NCBI RefSeq assembly: GCF_004366595.1
Contig: NZ_SORE01000018.1
Location: 1 to 64,000, forward strand
Reading direction: 5' to 3'
Origin: Paraburkholderia rhizosphaerae
GTDB lineage: Bacteria > Pseudomonadota > Gammaproteobacteria > Burkholderiales > Burkholderiaceae
Length of the DNA: 64,000 nt
This document shows, piece after piece, positions 45,732-54,205 of this stretch (its first letter is position 1; each line of letters starts with the position of its first letter). The notes beneath the pieces are model-generated. The model did not search any database, was not told where the DNA came from, and saw nothing but the letters and a program-made list of their open reading frames with translations. The translations under genes were made by a program, and so were the position numbers.

Positions 45732-46832
45732 CTAGAACGCGTGCCTGATGCCCAGCATCGTGCCGATCTGATTGCCGCCCGGGGCCGGTGCTGCGCCTGC
45801 CGCCGCACTATCCACCGACAATGCAAGCGCTCCGCCGTTGCTGATATAGCCGGCCGTCGCATAGGCCGTTGTGCGTTTGGACAGCGCGTAACTTGTGCGC
45901 ACCGCGCCAAGCAGCGCGCTATCGCTACTGTGCCGATAGTCGAGATAGAACAGTTCGCCCGCCAGATTCAATTGCGACGTGATGTCGTAGGCCAGGCCAC
46001 CGTAATACAGGTTGCTGCGCGCAGCCGGCGAGCCTTCATTGCGGCGTCCAACCCAGCCAACGCCGGCCTTGACCGAGCGCAGCACAAAGTATGCGTTGAT
46101 CGCAACGCGATCATCCTTCAGTGAGCTCGATGTCAACCCGCCGAATGCGCCCGGACCACCGCGCTGCGAATCGTATGCGGCAGATACGGTCCACCCGCTA
46201 GCCGCATACTGCACCATTGCCGACCATTCGCTGCACTCGCGGCTATCCGCGGGATTTTCTCCGGCGCAGTTCGTGCCCGACGGACTCGGTCCCGCATTCG
46301 CGCTATCACGCCCAAAGCTATAAGTCGCACCGATCGTCAACCCGCCGAACTTGCCGAGGTAGGCGATCGCGTTATCTGCGCGCGCATTGGGGAAATAGCT
46401 GTCGACGGAACTCGATCCATACGCATTGGGCCCGAGAATATCGGATGCAAGCGTTGCCCAATAGAACATCGTGTATTGGCGGCCAACGCTGAGCTGCCCC
46501 CACGAATTGCTCAAACCTACCCACGCCTGGCGACCAGATAGCCGACCACCTTGATTCAACACACCGGAATCCGGCGCGAAACCCGATTCAAGCGTGAAGT
46601 TCAGTCTGGCGCCGCCATCCAGGTCTTCTGTGCCGCGCAGACCCCAACGCGACGGCACAGACCCGCTGAAATTCGGCATTTTGAAGACGGTATCGCCAGA
46701 CGTACCGACGTGGTTCAGATATTCGACACCGGTGTCGAATATTCCATATGCGCTGATCGATTGCGCGGATGACGATGCGGCAAACGCGCACGCACACGCT
46801 ACTGCGAGCAACAGCTTGCACGGGGATTTCAT
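45732..46832 (-). CDS. Gram-negative trimeric porin (2)
   Basis: A 366-residue outer-membrane porin. The signal peptide is KSPCKLLLAVACACAFAASS with cleavage before QSISAYGIFDTGVEYLNHVG. Family segments include SRWGLRGTEDLDGGARLNFT, LSGRQAWVGLSNSWGQLSVG and the C-terminal GTMLGIRHAF with terminal Phe. It is clearly diverged from the porin at 19.8 kb and has an extra cysteine pair in a loop (TNCAGENPADSRECSE). Its substrate is unknown. Confidence 0.92.
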   Translation of the reverse strand: MKSPCKLLLAVACACAFAASSSAQSISAYGIFDTGVEYLNHVGTSGDTVFKMPNFSGSVPSRWGLRGTEDLDGGARLNFTLESGFAPDSGVLNQGGRLSGRQAWVGLSNSWGQLSVGRQYTMFYWATLASDILGPNAYGSSSVDSYFPNARADNAIAYLGKFGGLTIGATYSFGRDSANAGPSPSGTNCAGENPADSRECSEWSAMVQYAASGWTVSAAYDSQRGGPGAFGGLTSSSLKDDRVAINAYFVLRSVKAGVGWVGRRNEGSPAARSNLYYGGLAYDITSQLNLAGELFYLDYRHSSDSALLGAVRTSYALSKRTTAYATAGYISNGGALALSVDSAAAGAAPAPGGNQIGTMLGIRHAF

Positions 46833-47134
46833 TTCTGGTGTTGGGTTGCGGCTAGTGCGATGGCGCCGCGAGATGACGATGGTTCCGGCGAAAGTCGCGG
46901 GTTACGAAAACGCTGCGATATGCGGACGCGCCCACGCGTCGATGCACAGCGCTAAACGACTCAAAGGTCTATGCGGAATCGATTATGACGAGCGGTTGGC
47001 TGATTGCCGATACCGCGGAAGGGAACGAAGCGTCCAGTTTTCCTGAACGCTGCTCGTGCGTGAGAACGGGCGGCATGGCGCCGCCGATCATGGAGGGGTC
47101 GACTCACCGCGAGCGCTCGTCGCGGTACGACCGA
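46833..47134. other. Intergenic region, nothing supported
   Basis: Upstream region of the porin and downstream region of the efflux operon. No gene, hairpin or dyad stands out. Confidence 0.4.
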
Positions 47135-48613
47135 TTAACCTTGCCATCCGAGCCCAAGGCTCTTTTGCAGCGCTACGAAGTCTTTCAGCAATTCGGCCCG
47201 CCCTGCGACTACATTCTGCTGCGCGGAAAACTCGACGCGTTGCGTGTCGAGCAGGTCGATCAGCGTCGCAACGCCCGCCGTATAGCGCTGCCGCATCAGC
47301 GTCGCCGAGTGGGTGGCGGATGCCTCGACCTTTTGCAGCGTGACGATATGTTCGCGCTGATGTCCATAGCGTGACAGCGAGGAATTCGCATCCTGTAACG
47401 CTTCGAGCACGGCCTTGGTGTAGCGGGCCTCCGCTTCGTCGCGCGACGCCTGGGCCGCATGCACGCTGCCCAGCGTGCGGCCGAAATCAAAGGCGTTCCA
47501 TTGCAGATACGGCACACCGACCCAGCTGAAATTGCTCTTGCGTATCAGGTGACCTGGATCGGTTGCGCTAAAGCCGATGTCGCCGAACAACGATACCTTG
47601 GGGAAGAAATCGGCAATGTGCTGGCCAATCTGCGCATTGCTCGACGCGAGCCGACGCTCGGCCGCGCGGATGTCCGGACGCTGCTGCAACATCCGCGACG
47701 GGTCGCTGATTGCAACGGTCTCAGGCAACGCGGGCAGCGGCTCGGGGCCGGCGAGCTGTTCGTCCAGTGCGCCGGGTGCGCGCCCGGTCAGCACCGCAAG
47801 GCGATCGAGCGAGTCGGTCACCTGCGCATCCAGAGGACTCAGTGTCGCGCGCGTGTTCTCGACCTGCGTCGTCAGCCGTTCGACATCGATGTCCGCAGCC
47901 GTGCCCCGTTGCCGTCGCTGCTGCGTGAGCGTCAAGATCTGCTGCTCGATTTGCGCCTGACGCCGCGCGAGTTCAAGACGCGTCTGTTCGTCGCGCAGTT
48001 CGATATACGTGCGCGCGACTTCGGCCGCGAGTGACACCTGGGTATCGGCGAGATCCGCATCGACGGCTTGCGCATTCGCCGATGCCGCTTCGATCGCGCG
48101 CCGGGTGCCGCCGAACAGGTCGATTTCCCACGACGCATCGAACCCGACCGTATAAAGCGTCAACGGGCCGCGTCCGGATGACGGTGCATTACCGCCGCTT
48201 GAGCCGTTGCCAAGCGCGCTCAGATCAGGCTCGCGCGCGCGGATCGCCGCCGCGTTGCCCGACACCTTCGGCAATGCGTCCGCGCTTTGCTGGTCCAGTT
48301 GCGCCCGCGACTCACGCAGTCGCGCCTGCGCGATGCGGACGTCGGGACTGCTCGCTAACGCGGCAGCGATCAGGTCGTTGAGCTGCGCGTCGTTCAATGC
48401 GAGCCACCACTGATTCGGTGCGGCCGTCACCGTCGTCACGGACCCTTGCGTGCGCACGAACGTTGCGCTGTCAACGGCCTCTCGAGCGACGACCGGCGCG
48501 CCGTGATAGTCCGGGCCGACCGTGCAGCCCGACAGCATGGACAGAAACGCGGCAGCGGCCAGCGCGAAACATGTCGGACGGTTGAACGTCATGGAGAATC
48601 CGGAAAGAGACAT
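47135..48613 (-). CDS. Outer-membrane efflux factor (NodT/OprM type lipoprotein)
   Basis: The TolC-like outer-membrane channel of the tripartite efflux pump, about 492 residues. It has a lipoprotein signal (FALAAAAFLSMLSGC, lipobox LSGC) and the two OEP repeats typical of NodT proteins (NQWWLALNDAQLNDLIAAAL, VGFDASWEIDLFGGTRRAIE, and later LLQQRPDIRAAERRLASSNA-like sequence). Its start overlaps the emrB stop as TAATG, so translation is coupled; an ATG seven codons inside (48592) is an alternative. It completes an emrA-emrB-oprM-type operon that should expel hydrophobic drugs across both membranes. Confidence 0.92.
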   Translation of the reverse strand: MSLSGFSMTFNRPTCFALAAAAFLSMLSGCTVGPDYHGAPVVAREAVDSATFVRTQGSVTTVTAAPNQWWLALNDAQLNDLIAAALASSPDVRIAQARLRESRAQLDQQSADALPKVSGNAAAIRAREPDLSALGNGSSGGNAPSSGRGPLTLYTVGFDASWEIDLFGGTRRAIEAASANAQAVDADLADTQVSLAAEVARTYIELRDEQTRLELARRQAQIEQQILTLTQQRRQRGTAADIDVERLTTQVENTRATLSPLDAQVTDSLDRLAVLTGRAPGALDEQLAGPEPLPALPETVAISDPSRMLQQRPDIRAAERRLASSNAQIGQHIADFFPKVSLFGDIGFSATDPGHLIRKSNFSWVGVPYLQWNAFDFGRTLGSVHAAQASRDEAEARYTKAVLEALQDANSSLSRYGHQREHIVTLQKVEASATHSATLMRQRYTAGVATLIDLLDTQRVEFSAQQNVVAGRAELLKDFVALQKSLGLGWQG

Positions 48614-50208
48614 TAGTGACCAGCGGATGCGGGCGGAGGTGCATTTCTGCGCGGTGTTTTCAGCAGCAGCGCGAGCGGAATGCACGCAAGCAACGCGATA
48701 CCGAGCAGATAAAAGGTTTCTGAATAGGTCATCACAACCGCTTGCACATCGATCTGCGCGCCCAGTTGTGCGAGTGCGCGCATCTGCGAATAGGCGAGAT
48801 CGCCGGTGTGCGCTAGCCAGTTTGCGGCGTTGGCCGCGAGCGTCTCCTGGCCGATCGGCGAATTGGCGGTAACCGATTCGCGAATCGTCGCGGTATGAAA
48901 CGTCGTGCGCCGATCGATCACCGTGCCGATGATCGCGAGTCCAATCGACCCGCCCAGATTGCGCGCCATGTTGTACAGACCGGCCGCATCGCCCGAATCT
49001 TCGCGCGCGACGGCGGCCATCGACGCCTGATTCAGCGGCATCATCGCCAGCATCTGTGCGGTTCCGCGTATCAGTTGCGACCAGACGAAATCGTGCCCGA
49101 CGCTTTGCGCGGTCAGGTGAATGTCGAGCATGCAACTGATCGCGTATAGCAGCAGCCCGGTAATGACCAGCACGCGGAAATCGAACTTCGTCAGCAGCCG
49201 CGGCAGAAACGGCATGATCAGGAACGCCGGCAGCCCGGACAGCAGCATGATCGCCCCCGCCTGTTCCGCGTTGTAGCCGGCCACCACGCCGAGAAACTGC
49301 GGCAGCAGATACGACACGCCATAAATCGCCGCGCCGACTGCCGACACGATAACGATCACGCTCGCATAGTTCGGGTTGCGCATCAGGCTCAAGCGGAGGA
49401 TCGGCTTCTTCGCGCTCAGCTGCGAAACGGCGATCAGAACCATCCCGCACACCGATACGCACGCGAGCGCGACGATCATCGACGATTCGAACCAGCGTTC
49501 GCGCTGCCCTTCTTCAAGCACCACGGTCAGCGAACTAAGGCCGATTGCGAGGCCGACAATGCCCAGCCAGTCTGCTTTGAAAAAAGCGTCCCAGTGCGGC
49601 CGGTCCGATGGCAAGCCGACGACGAGCAACGTCATCAACGCGATGCAGATCGGCAGATTCATAAAGAAGCACCAGCTCCAGCTGACGTTTTCCGCGAGCC
49701 AGCCGCCCACCACCGGGCCTAGCAGCGGACCGAGCAACACGATCAGCCCGAACATCGTCATGCCGACCGGCAACTGCGAGAGCGGCAGACGCGTGCGGAT
49801 GATGGTCTGCGCGGTGGGGATCAGCGCGCCGCCGGTAAAGCCCTGCCCGATACGGCCCGCGATCATCATCGGCAGCGTGTGCGACCAGCCGCATACCATC
49901 GAGAACGCGATAAACAGCGCGGAATTCGTGAGCAGGAAATTGCGCAGACCGAACACACGCGTTAGCCATGCGGCGAGCGGAATCATCACGATTTCCGACA
50001 TCAGGTAGCCGGTCGAGATCCACGTGCCTTCGGTGCCGGTCGCGCCGATTTCGCCCTGAATCTGCGGCAGTGCGGAGTTCGTAATCGAGATATCGAGCGT
50101 GGCCATCAACGCGCCGAGCGCGCCGGCGGCAACCGCGATCCAGTCGCTCGCGCTGGCCCGCTTTTCAGCGTGCGGCGCGGCCAGCGCCGCCACGGTCGAA
50201 TCAGCCAC
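48613..50208 (-). CDS. emrB: MFS drug efflux pump, EmrB/QacA (DHA2) family
   Basis: A 14-helix major-facilitator proton antiporter of about 531 residues. Motif D1 is in ALGALMATLDISITNSALPQ, motif A is in WLTRVFGLRNFLLTNSALF and motif C is in LLGPLLGPVVGGWLAEN. It delivers substrates to EmrA and the outer-membrane channel. I set the start at the GTG at 50208, which overlaps the emrA stop and gives the usual short cytoplasmic N-terminus before SASDWIAVAAGALG. ATGs at 50235 and 50265 would give longer overlaps. Confidence 0.92.
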   Translation of the reverse strand: MADSTVAALAAPHAEKRASASDWIAVAAGALGALMATLDISITNSALPQIQGEIGATGTEGTWISTGYLMSEIVMIPLAAWLTRVFGLRNFLLTNSALFIAFSMVCGWSHTLPMMIAGRIGQGFTGGALIPTAQTIIRTRLPLSQLPVGMTMFGLIVLLGPLLGPVVGGWLAENVSWSWCFFMNLPICIALMTLLVVGLPSDRPHWDAFFKADWLGIVGLAIGLSSLTVVLEEGQRERWFESSMIVALACVSVCGMVLIAVSQLSAKKPILRLSLMRNPNYASVIVIVSAVGAAIYGVSYLLPQFLGVVAGYNAEQAGAIMLLSGLPAFLIMPFLPRLLTKFDFRVLVITGLLLYAISCMLDIHLTAQSVGHDFVWSQLIRGTAQMLAMMPLNQASMAAVAREDSGDAAGLYNMARNLGGSIGLAIIGTVIDRRTTFHTATIRESVTANSPIGQETLAANAANWLAHTGDLAYSQMRALAQLGAQIDVQAVVMTYSETFYLLGIALLACIPLALLLKTPRRNAPPPASAGH

Positions 50209-51355
50209 GATGGTTCTCGGCGTCGATACGCGCATCGCGGTCGCGAGCCGAACGCGTGTCGACATCGACGTCCACCGACAGACCCGGCATCAGCACGCTA
50301 CGCGTTTCCGGACCGACGTCGACGCGAATCCGCACCGGCACCCGCTGCACGATCTTCGTGAAGTTGCCGGTCGCGTTTTCAGGCGGCAGCAACGCGAACT
50401 GCGAACCGGTGCCGGGCGAAAAACTATCGACCACGCCATGTAACGTGTGGCCGGGCAATGCATCGACACGCATTTCCACCGGTTGACCGATACGCATGCG
50501 GCCGACCTGGGTTTCCTTGAAATTCGCGACCAGGTAGGTGCTTTGCACCGGCACGACCGTCAGCATGCGCGTACCCGGTTGCACATACTGACCGACGCGC
50601 ACGGTGCGATCGCCGACCTTGCCCCCCAGCGCGCTGCGCACCACCGTATGGTCGAGATCGAGTTGCGATTGCTGCGCGCTCGCTTGCGCGGCTTCGAGTT
50701 GCGCGCGTGCCTGGGCAAGCTGCGCGACGGCTGACGCGATCTGCGAGCGTGCTGCTTCGACGGCCGCGCCGTTCGCGGCGAGCGTCGCATTCGCCTGATC
50801 GCGACTGCTCGTCAGTTCCGCCAGACGTTCGCTGGTTTCCGCGCCGGACGCGACCAGCGGCGCATAACGCCGCACTTCGTCGCTTGCATGCTGCGCGCTG
50901 ACACGCGACACACGCTGCTGCGCCTGAGCTTGCGCAATATTGGACTGCTGCTGCTTGATCTCGGCTTGCGCGCGTTCGATATCGGCCTTGCGCGCATCGA
51001 CGGTGGCACGCGCCTGGTCGAGCGCGACCTGGTACTGGCGCGCGTCGAGCTGCACAAGCGGATCGCCGGGTTTAACCTCCTGGTTATCCGTAACGTAAAC
51101 GCTCGTCACGTAGCCGGCGATTTTCGGCGCGACGGTCACACTGTCGGCCTGCAGATACGCATCGTCCGTGCTTTCGATAAAGCGGCCCACGGTCCACCAG
51201 CGCGCGAGCCAGAGCGCCGCCGCTATCAGCGCGACGGCGCCGAGCACGGTCAGCACGGTTCGCCGGCTGGGACGCCGCGCGCCCGATACGGGCGCGTCTT
51301 CGGCCGGTCGCGACGCGGAAGGCGGGCGGGATGGAGAGCCAGCGGTGGTTGACAT
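50201..51355 (-). CDS. emrA: Membrane-fusion protein of the efflux pump, EmrA/HlyD family
   Basis: The periplasmic adaptor linking EmrB to the outer-membrane channel, 384 residues. One N-terminal anchor (TVLTVLGAVALIAAALWLAR) is followed by a biotinyl-lipoyl domain (TDDAYLQADSVTVAPKIAGY), a long alpha-hairpin rich in Ala/Gln/Arg (about residues 115-250) and a beta-barrel (YVQPGTRMLTVVPVQSTYLV, VANFKETQVGRMRIGQPVEM). It is the first gene of the operon. A sigma-70 promoter with TTGACA lies 55 bases upstream, overlapping tandem operator-like repeats, so it is probably repressed by the divergent TetR protein. Confidence 0.93.
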   Translation of the reverse strand: MSTTAGSPSRPPSASRPAEDAPVSGARRPSRRTVLTVLGAVALIAAALWLARWWTVGRFIESTDDAYLQADSVTVAPKIAGYVTSVYVTDNQEVKPGDPLVQLDARQYQVALDQARATVDARKADIERAQAEIKQQQSNIAQAQAQQRVSRVSAQHASDEVRRYAPLVASGAETSERLAELTSSRDQANATLAANGAAVEAARSQIASAVAQLAQARAQLEAAQASAQQSQLDLDHTVVRSALGGKVGDRTVRVGQYVQPGTRMLTVVPVQSTYLVANFKETQVGRMRIGQPVEMRVDALPGHTLHGVVDSFSPGTGSQFALLPPENATGNFTKIVQRVPVRIRVDVGPETRSVLMPGLSVDVDVDTRSARDRDARIDAENHRG

Positions 51356-51373
51356 TGTTTAAGGTCCAATTAT

Positions 51374-51409
51374 TTCCAACTGGTATAATTATTCCATCCG
51401 GTAAAATTG
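51374..51409. promoter_or_regulatory. Tandem 18-bp operator-like repeats between emrA and the TetR gene
   Basis: TTCCAACTGGTATAATTA and TTCCATCCGGTAAAATTG follow each other directly and match at 14 of 18 positions. Each has a partly symmetric core (TTCCA-NN-TGGTA-like). They overlap the emrA promoter and so are the natural binding sites for the CerR-type repressor. Confidence 0.55.
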
Positions 51410-51415
51410 TGTCAA
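51388..51415 (-). promoter_or_regulatory. Sigma-70 promoter of the emrA operon
   Basis: On the minus strand, TTGACA (51415-51410), then 16 bases, then AATAAT (51393-51388). Transcription would start near 51381, about 25 bases before the emrA ATG. A consensus TATAAT also lies on the plus strand at 51384-51389 and could serve the regulator gene. Confidence 0.6.
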
Positions 51416-51450
51416 GTGTTATATTTCTCACGTGTAACGGAGAGAAATGC

Positions 51451-52212
51451 ATGAACCCCGCAAAGAAGCTGCGCCGTTCGCCGGAAGGCGGCTATGCGCG
51501 CGGCGACGAGACGCGCCACCGGATCATCGAGGCCGCGATCGAGCTATTCGGCGAGCACGGTTTCGAGGGCGCGTCGACCCGCGACATCGCGGCCCGCGCC
51601 GGTGTCAACGCCCCGGCGCTGCAGTACTACTTCGAGAACAAGGAAGGCGTGTATCGCGCGTGCGTCGAAGCGCTGGTCGACGAGGCATCTGAAACATTCG
51701 GGCCGGCCATCGAACACGCGCAGCAGGTGCTGAGCGAGAACGCGGACACCGACACGCTAATCGATGCGGTCATCCGCATTCAGGAAGCGATCGCCGACAG
51801 CGCGTTCGCCAAAACCTGCAAGCCCGGCCGCCGGCTTTTCTTTGCACGCGAGCAGGCGGGACACGAACCCGAAAGTGCGACGCAAACGCTGTCAGCCCGC
51901 ATTCGCGAGCCGCTCAATCAAGCCAGTGCGTCGCTCGTCGCGCGCATTTCAGGGCGCGCCGCCGACGACCAGCAGACGTTGATCCGTACCTTCAGCCTGC
52001 ATGGACAACTGGTGATCTTCCACGTTGCGCACCGCTCCACCCTGTCGATGCTCGGCTGGAAAAGCATTGACGCGGAGAAAGCTGAACTGTTGAAGGCGAC
52101 GATACGCGAACAGACCCGCACGCTGCTTGAGCACTGGAGCCGGGAGCGCGACGACGCACAACAGGCCGCGACGCAAAACGCAAGCAAACGGAAACCGCGC
52201 AAGCAGACTTGA
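51451..52212 (+). CDS. TetR-family repressor with CerR-type C-terminal domain
   Basis: A 253-residue regulator. The HTH lies at about residues 21-65 (RHRIIEAAIELFGEHGFEGA, STRDIAARAGVNAPALQYYF). The C-terminal ligand domain matches the CerR/DUF1956 group (AFAKTCKPGRRLFFAREQAG, RTFSLHGQLVIFHVAHRSTL). The C-terminus is a basic Lys/Arg tail. GGAGAG precedes the ATG. It is divergent from emrA with about 95 bases between the starts, in which the tandem repeats lie, so it is almost certainly the local repressor of the efflux operon. Confidence 0.93.
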   Translation: MNPAKKLRRSPEGGYARGDETRHRIIEAAIELFGEHGFEGASTRDIAARAGVNAPALQYYFENKEGVYRACVEALVDEASETFGPAIEHAQQVLSENADTDTLIDAVIRIQEAIADSAFAKTCKPGRRLFFAREQAGHEPESATQTLSARIREPLNQASASLVARISGRAADDQQTLIRTFSLHGQLVIFHVAHRSTLSMLGWKSIDAEKAELLKATIREQTRTLLEHWSRERDDAQQAATQNASKRKPRKQT

Positions 52213-52432
52213 CGTCGCAGCCTTCAACGTCAACGACACGCGCGACCAACGGCGCGCCCATTGCAGCACGCTGTGTGCGCTTGCGCACGATCGCCTGGTG
52301 ACGCCGCCTGCGGCCCGCGAAACTTATCCTAAGATGGTTCTCGATATGCCGTCGTGAAAATTCTCGCGGCAACCGATCACGACAAAATAAAGCGCGCTGC
52401 AAGCACCTTTATCCGCGTCCGCACAACGTTCA

Positions 52433-52479
52433 TTATCTGATGCGCTTTGCTATCCGAATCATCGTGATTCGGCAGATAA
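52433..52479. other. Nested inverted repeat (possible structured RNA element)
   Basis: The outer arms TTATCTG (52433-52439) and CAGATAA (52473-52479) pair. Inside them CCGAATCA and TGATTCGG (52454-52461, 52465-52472) form a second perfect stem with a 3-base loop, leaving a 14-base bulge on one side only. It lies about 100 bases before the gene at 52581. The rest of the 52213-52580 gap holds no gene. Confidence 0.45.
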
Positions 52480-52580
52480 CCGGTTGATTAACCGAAGCGG
52501 CGCCGGCATGAGCCGGATCATTCAGCCTATCGGTCTTTTCAGGCTGCTTTTCAAGGCAAAACCTCCGATCGGGGTTCAGC

Positions 52581-53903
52581 ATGAGCGCGGACGACGCAAC
52601 GGCATCGGGTCCACCGAAACAGCCGATATCGACGAAGCATTTCACCGCGGTTCGACGGGCTGCGCTGTTGATCATGTATCTATGCGCAATCAACTTAGCC
52701 GGTGGCGTTTTTATCTGGAAAGTCGTGGGCTGCTCCGCTGCGCAACGCGACTACGCGATCATTCTGGGCGCCTTTGTCACCGTGTTGATCGGGGCTCCGT
52801 TAATCGCATTTCTGTGCCTCGGCTGGTATACGCGATACCGCGAATTCGAAAACAGTCTGAAGGGCTCGGCACTGTCCGCCTATCTGCAACGGTACTGGTC
52901 CAAACGCCTGATCGATGCACTGATCTACGCAGGCGTGCTCAACACACCGGCCGACAACGATAGCTGGCGTGATCTCGCGGACCGGTCGCCCAAACTTTGC
53001 GACCGCGTGTTCGCAAGCATCTACCACGAGCAGTACGGATTGACTCCGTTCGTGCCGCCCTTTCTGATTCTTCTCTGCATCGCGTATGCGGGCGCGAGTC
53101 TGATCGCGTGCAACTACACGCCTGGTGCGTGTGATGCCGCTACTGCATCGACCTGCGTGTACGGGATAAGCCAGGAGGTCTTGCTCGCATCGTTTGGCGG
53201 CGCGCTTATGTTCGTCGTCAGCGATTCCGTGCTGAGTATCCGGCGCAAAGCGCTGAATGTCTCCGACGTCTACTGGTACGCGCTGCGCATCATGCTGGCG
53301 GTGCCGCTCGCGCTGGTCGTCGGTGGCGCCGATGGCGCTCACACAGCGGTCGCGTTCGCGCTTGGCACGTTTCCCGTCGATGCGCTGATGAAGATCATTC
53401 GCCGCTTCGGCTTTCCGCAACTGACGCAACTCGAAAAAGAAGAAAACAGCCCCGACAAGCTGCTTTCGCTCAACGGCGTCACCCTGCCGATCGTTTCGGT
53501 GTTCGAAGCGGAAGGCGTCAATTCCGTCGAACAGATTGCGGCAGCGGACCCCGTGCTGTTATCGATCCGCACAGGCTTTCCGTTCCGCTATACGTTACGG
53601 CTGTGCTCACAGGCTATCGTGCGACGCCATTTCGGCGAAGACGCTGCAAAGCTGATCCCGATCGGACTCGCCGACGTCGTGCCGGTTTATCTGCTGGTCA
53701 AGGCAATGGATGGGTCCACGTCGCCGAGTCTGCCGGCCGTGGAAGACAAGGACAACGTAATCAAGGACGCGGCGATCAGGCTGTTTCCGAACGACGACAA
53801 CGATCAGCGAATCTCCGTCACGAGAATGAAATTCCGGCAGATCGCGGCGGAGGAATTCACCGTGATGCTTGCACGGATCACGCCGCTCGATCCCGCGCTG
53901 TAG
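52581..53903 (+). CDS. Inner-membrane protein with HhH-like cytoplasmic tail, function unknown
   Basis: A 440-residue protein. About six hydrophobic segments occupy residues 25-280: LLIMYLCAINLAGGVFIWKV, AIILGAFVTVLIGAPLIAFL, FLILLCIAYAGASLIACN, SFGGALMFVVSDSVLSIRR, IMLAVPLALVVGG and TAVAFALGTFPVDALMKIIR. The last 150 residues form a cytoplasmic domain whose middle looks helix-hairpin-helix-like: SLNGVTLPIVSVFEAEGVNS, then VEQIAAADPVLLSIRTGFPF. I recall this membrane-plus-HhH-like architecture from unnamed bacterial proteins but know of no function. The ribosome site (GGGG) is weak. It has no operon partner; the multicopper oxidase begins 302 bases later. Confidence 0.8.
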   Translation: MSADDATASGPPKQPISTKHFTAVRRAALLIMYLCAINLAGGVFIWKVVGCSAAQRDYAIILGAFVTVLIGAPLIAFLCLGWYTRYREFENSLKGSALSAYLQRYWSKRLIDALIYAGVLNTPADNDSWRDLADRSPKLCDRVFASIYHEQYGLTPFVPPFLILLCIAYAGASLIACNYTPGACDAATASTCVYGISQEVLLASFGGALMFVVSDSVLSIRRKALNVSDVYWYALRIMLAVPLALVVGGADGAHTAVAFALGTFPVDALMKIIRRFGFPQLTQLEKEENSPDKLLSLNGVTLPIVSVFEAEGVNSVEQIAAADPVLLSIRTGFPFRYTLRLCSQAIVRRHFGEDAAKLIPIGLADVVPVYLLVKAMDGSTSPSLPAVEDKDNVIKDAAIRLFPNDDNDQRISVTRMKFRQIAAEEFTVMLARITPLDPAL

Positions 53904-54205
53904 CGACACACGATTGTGGCGACAACCATGGCATCCGGCACCCACTTGCCGTGCTGCAACCCGGTTAGCTCAATCGCGATCGTGGCGACCTGTTGAATCG
54001 TTCGACATGGACATAGTGCGGCGACGGAGTTCTGATCGCTAACTTGCACTTGCACCGACAGTGCGCGAGCCTGGCATCTGGTTCGCATCTGCGCGCCCCT
54101 CTTCGTGTGCGTGCTGGCACACTCTGCTTTTGCCTGTCGACTTCGTTCGAAGGACAGGCCCTCATAGCGGGTCAACGGTGACCCAAATGTAAGAGTTGGG
54201 AATCT
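53904..54205. other. Intergenic region, nothing supported
   Basis: About 300 bases between the membrane protein and the multicopper oxidase. No gene, dyad or terminator is clear. Confidence 0.4.
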
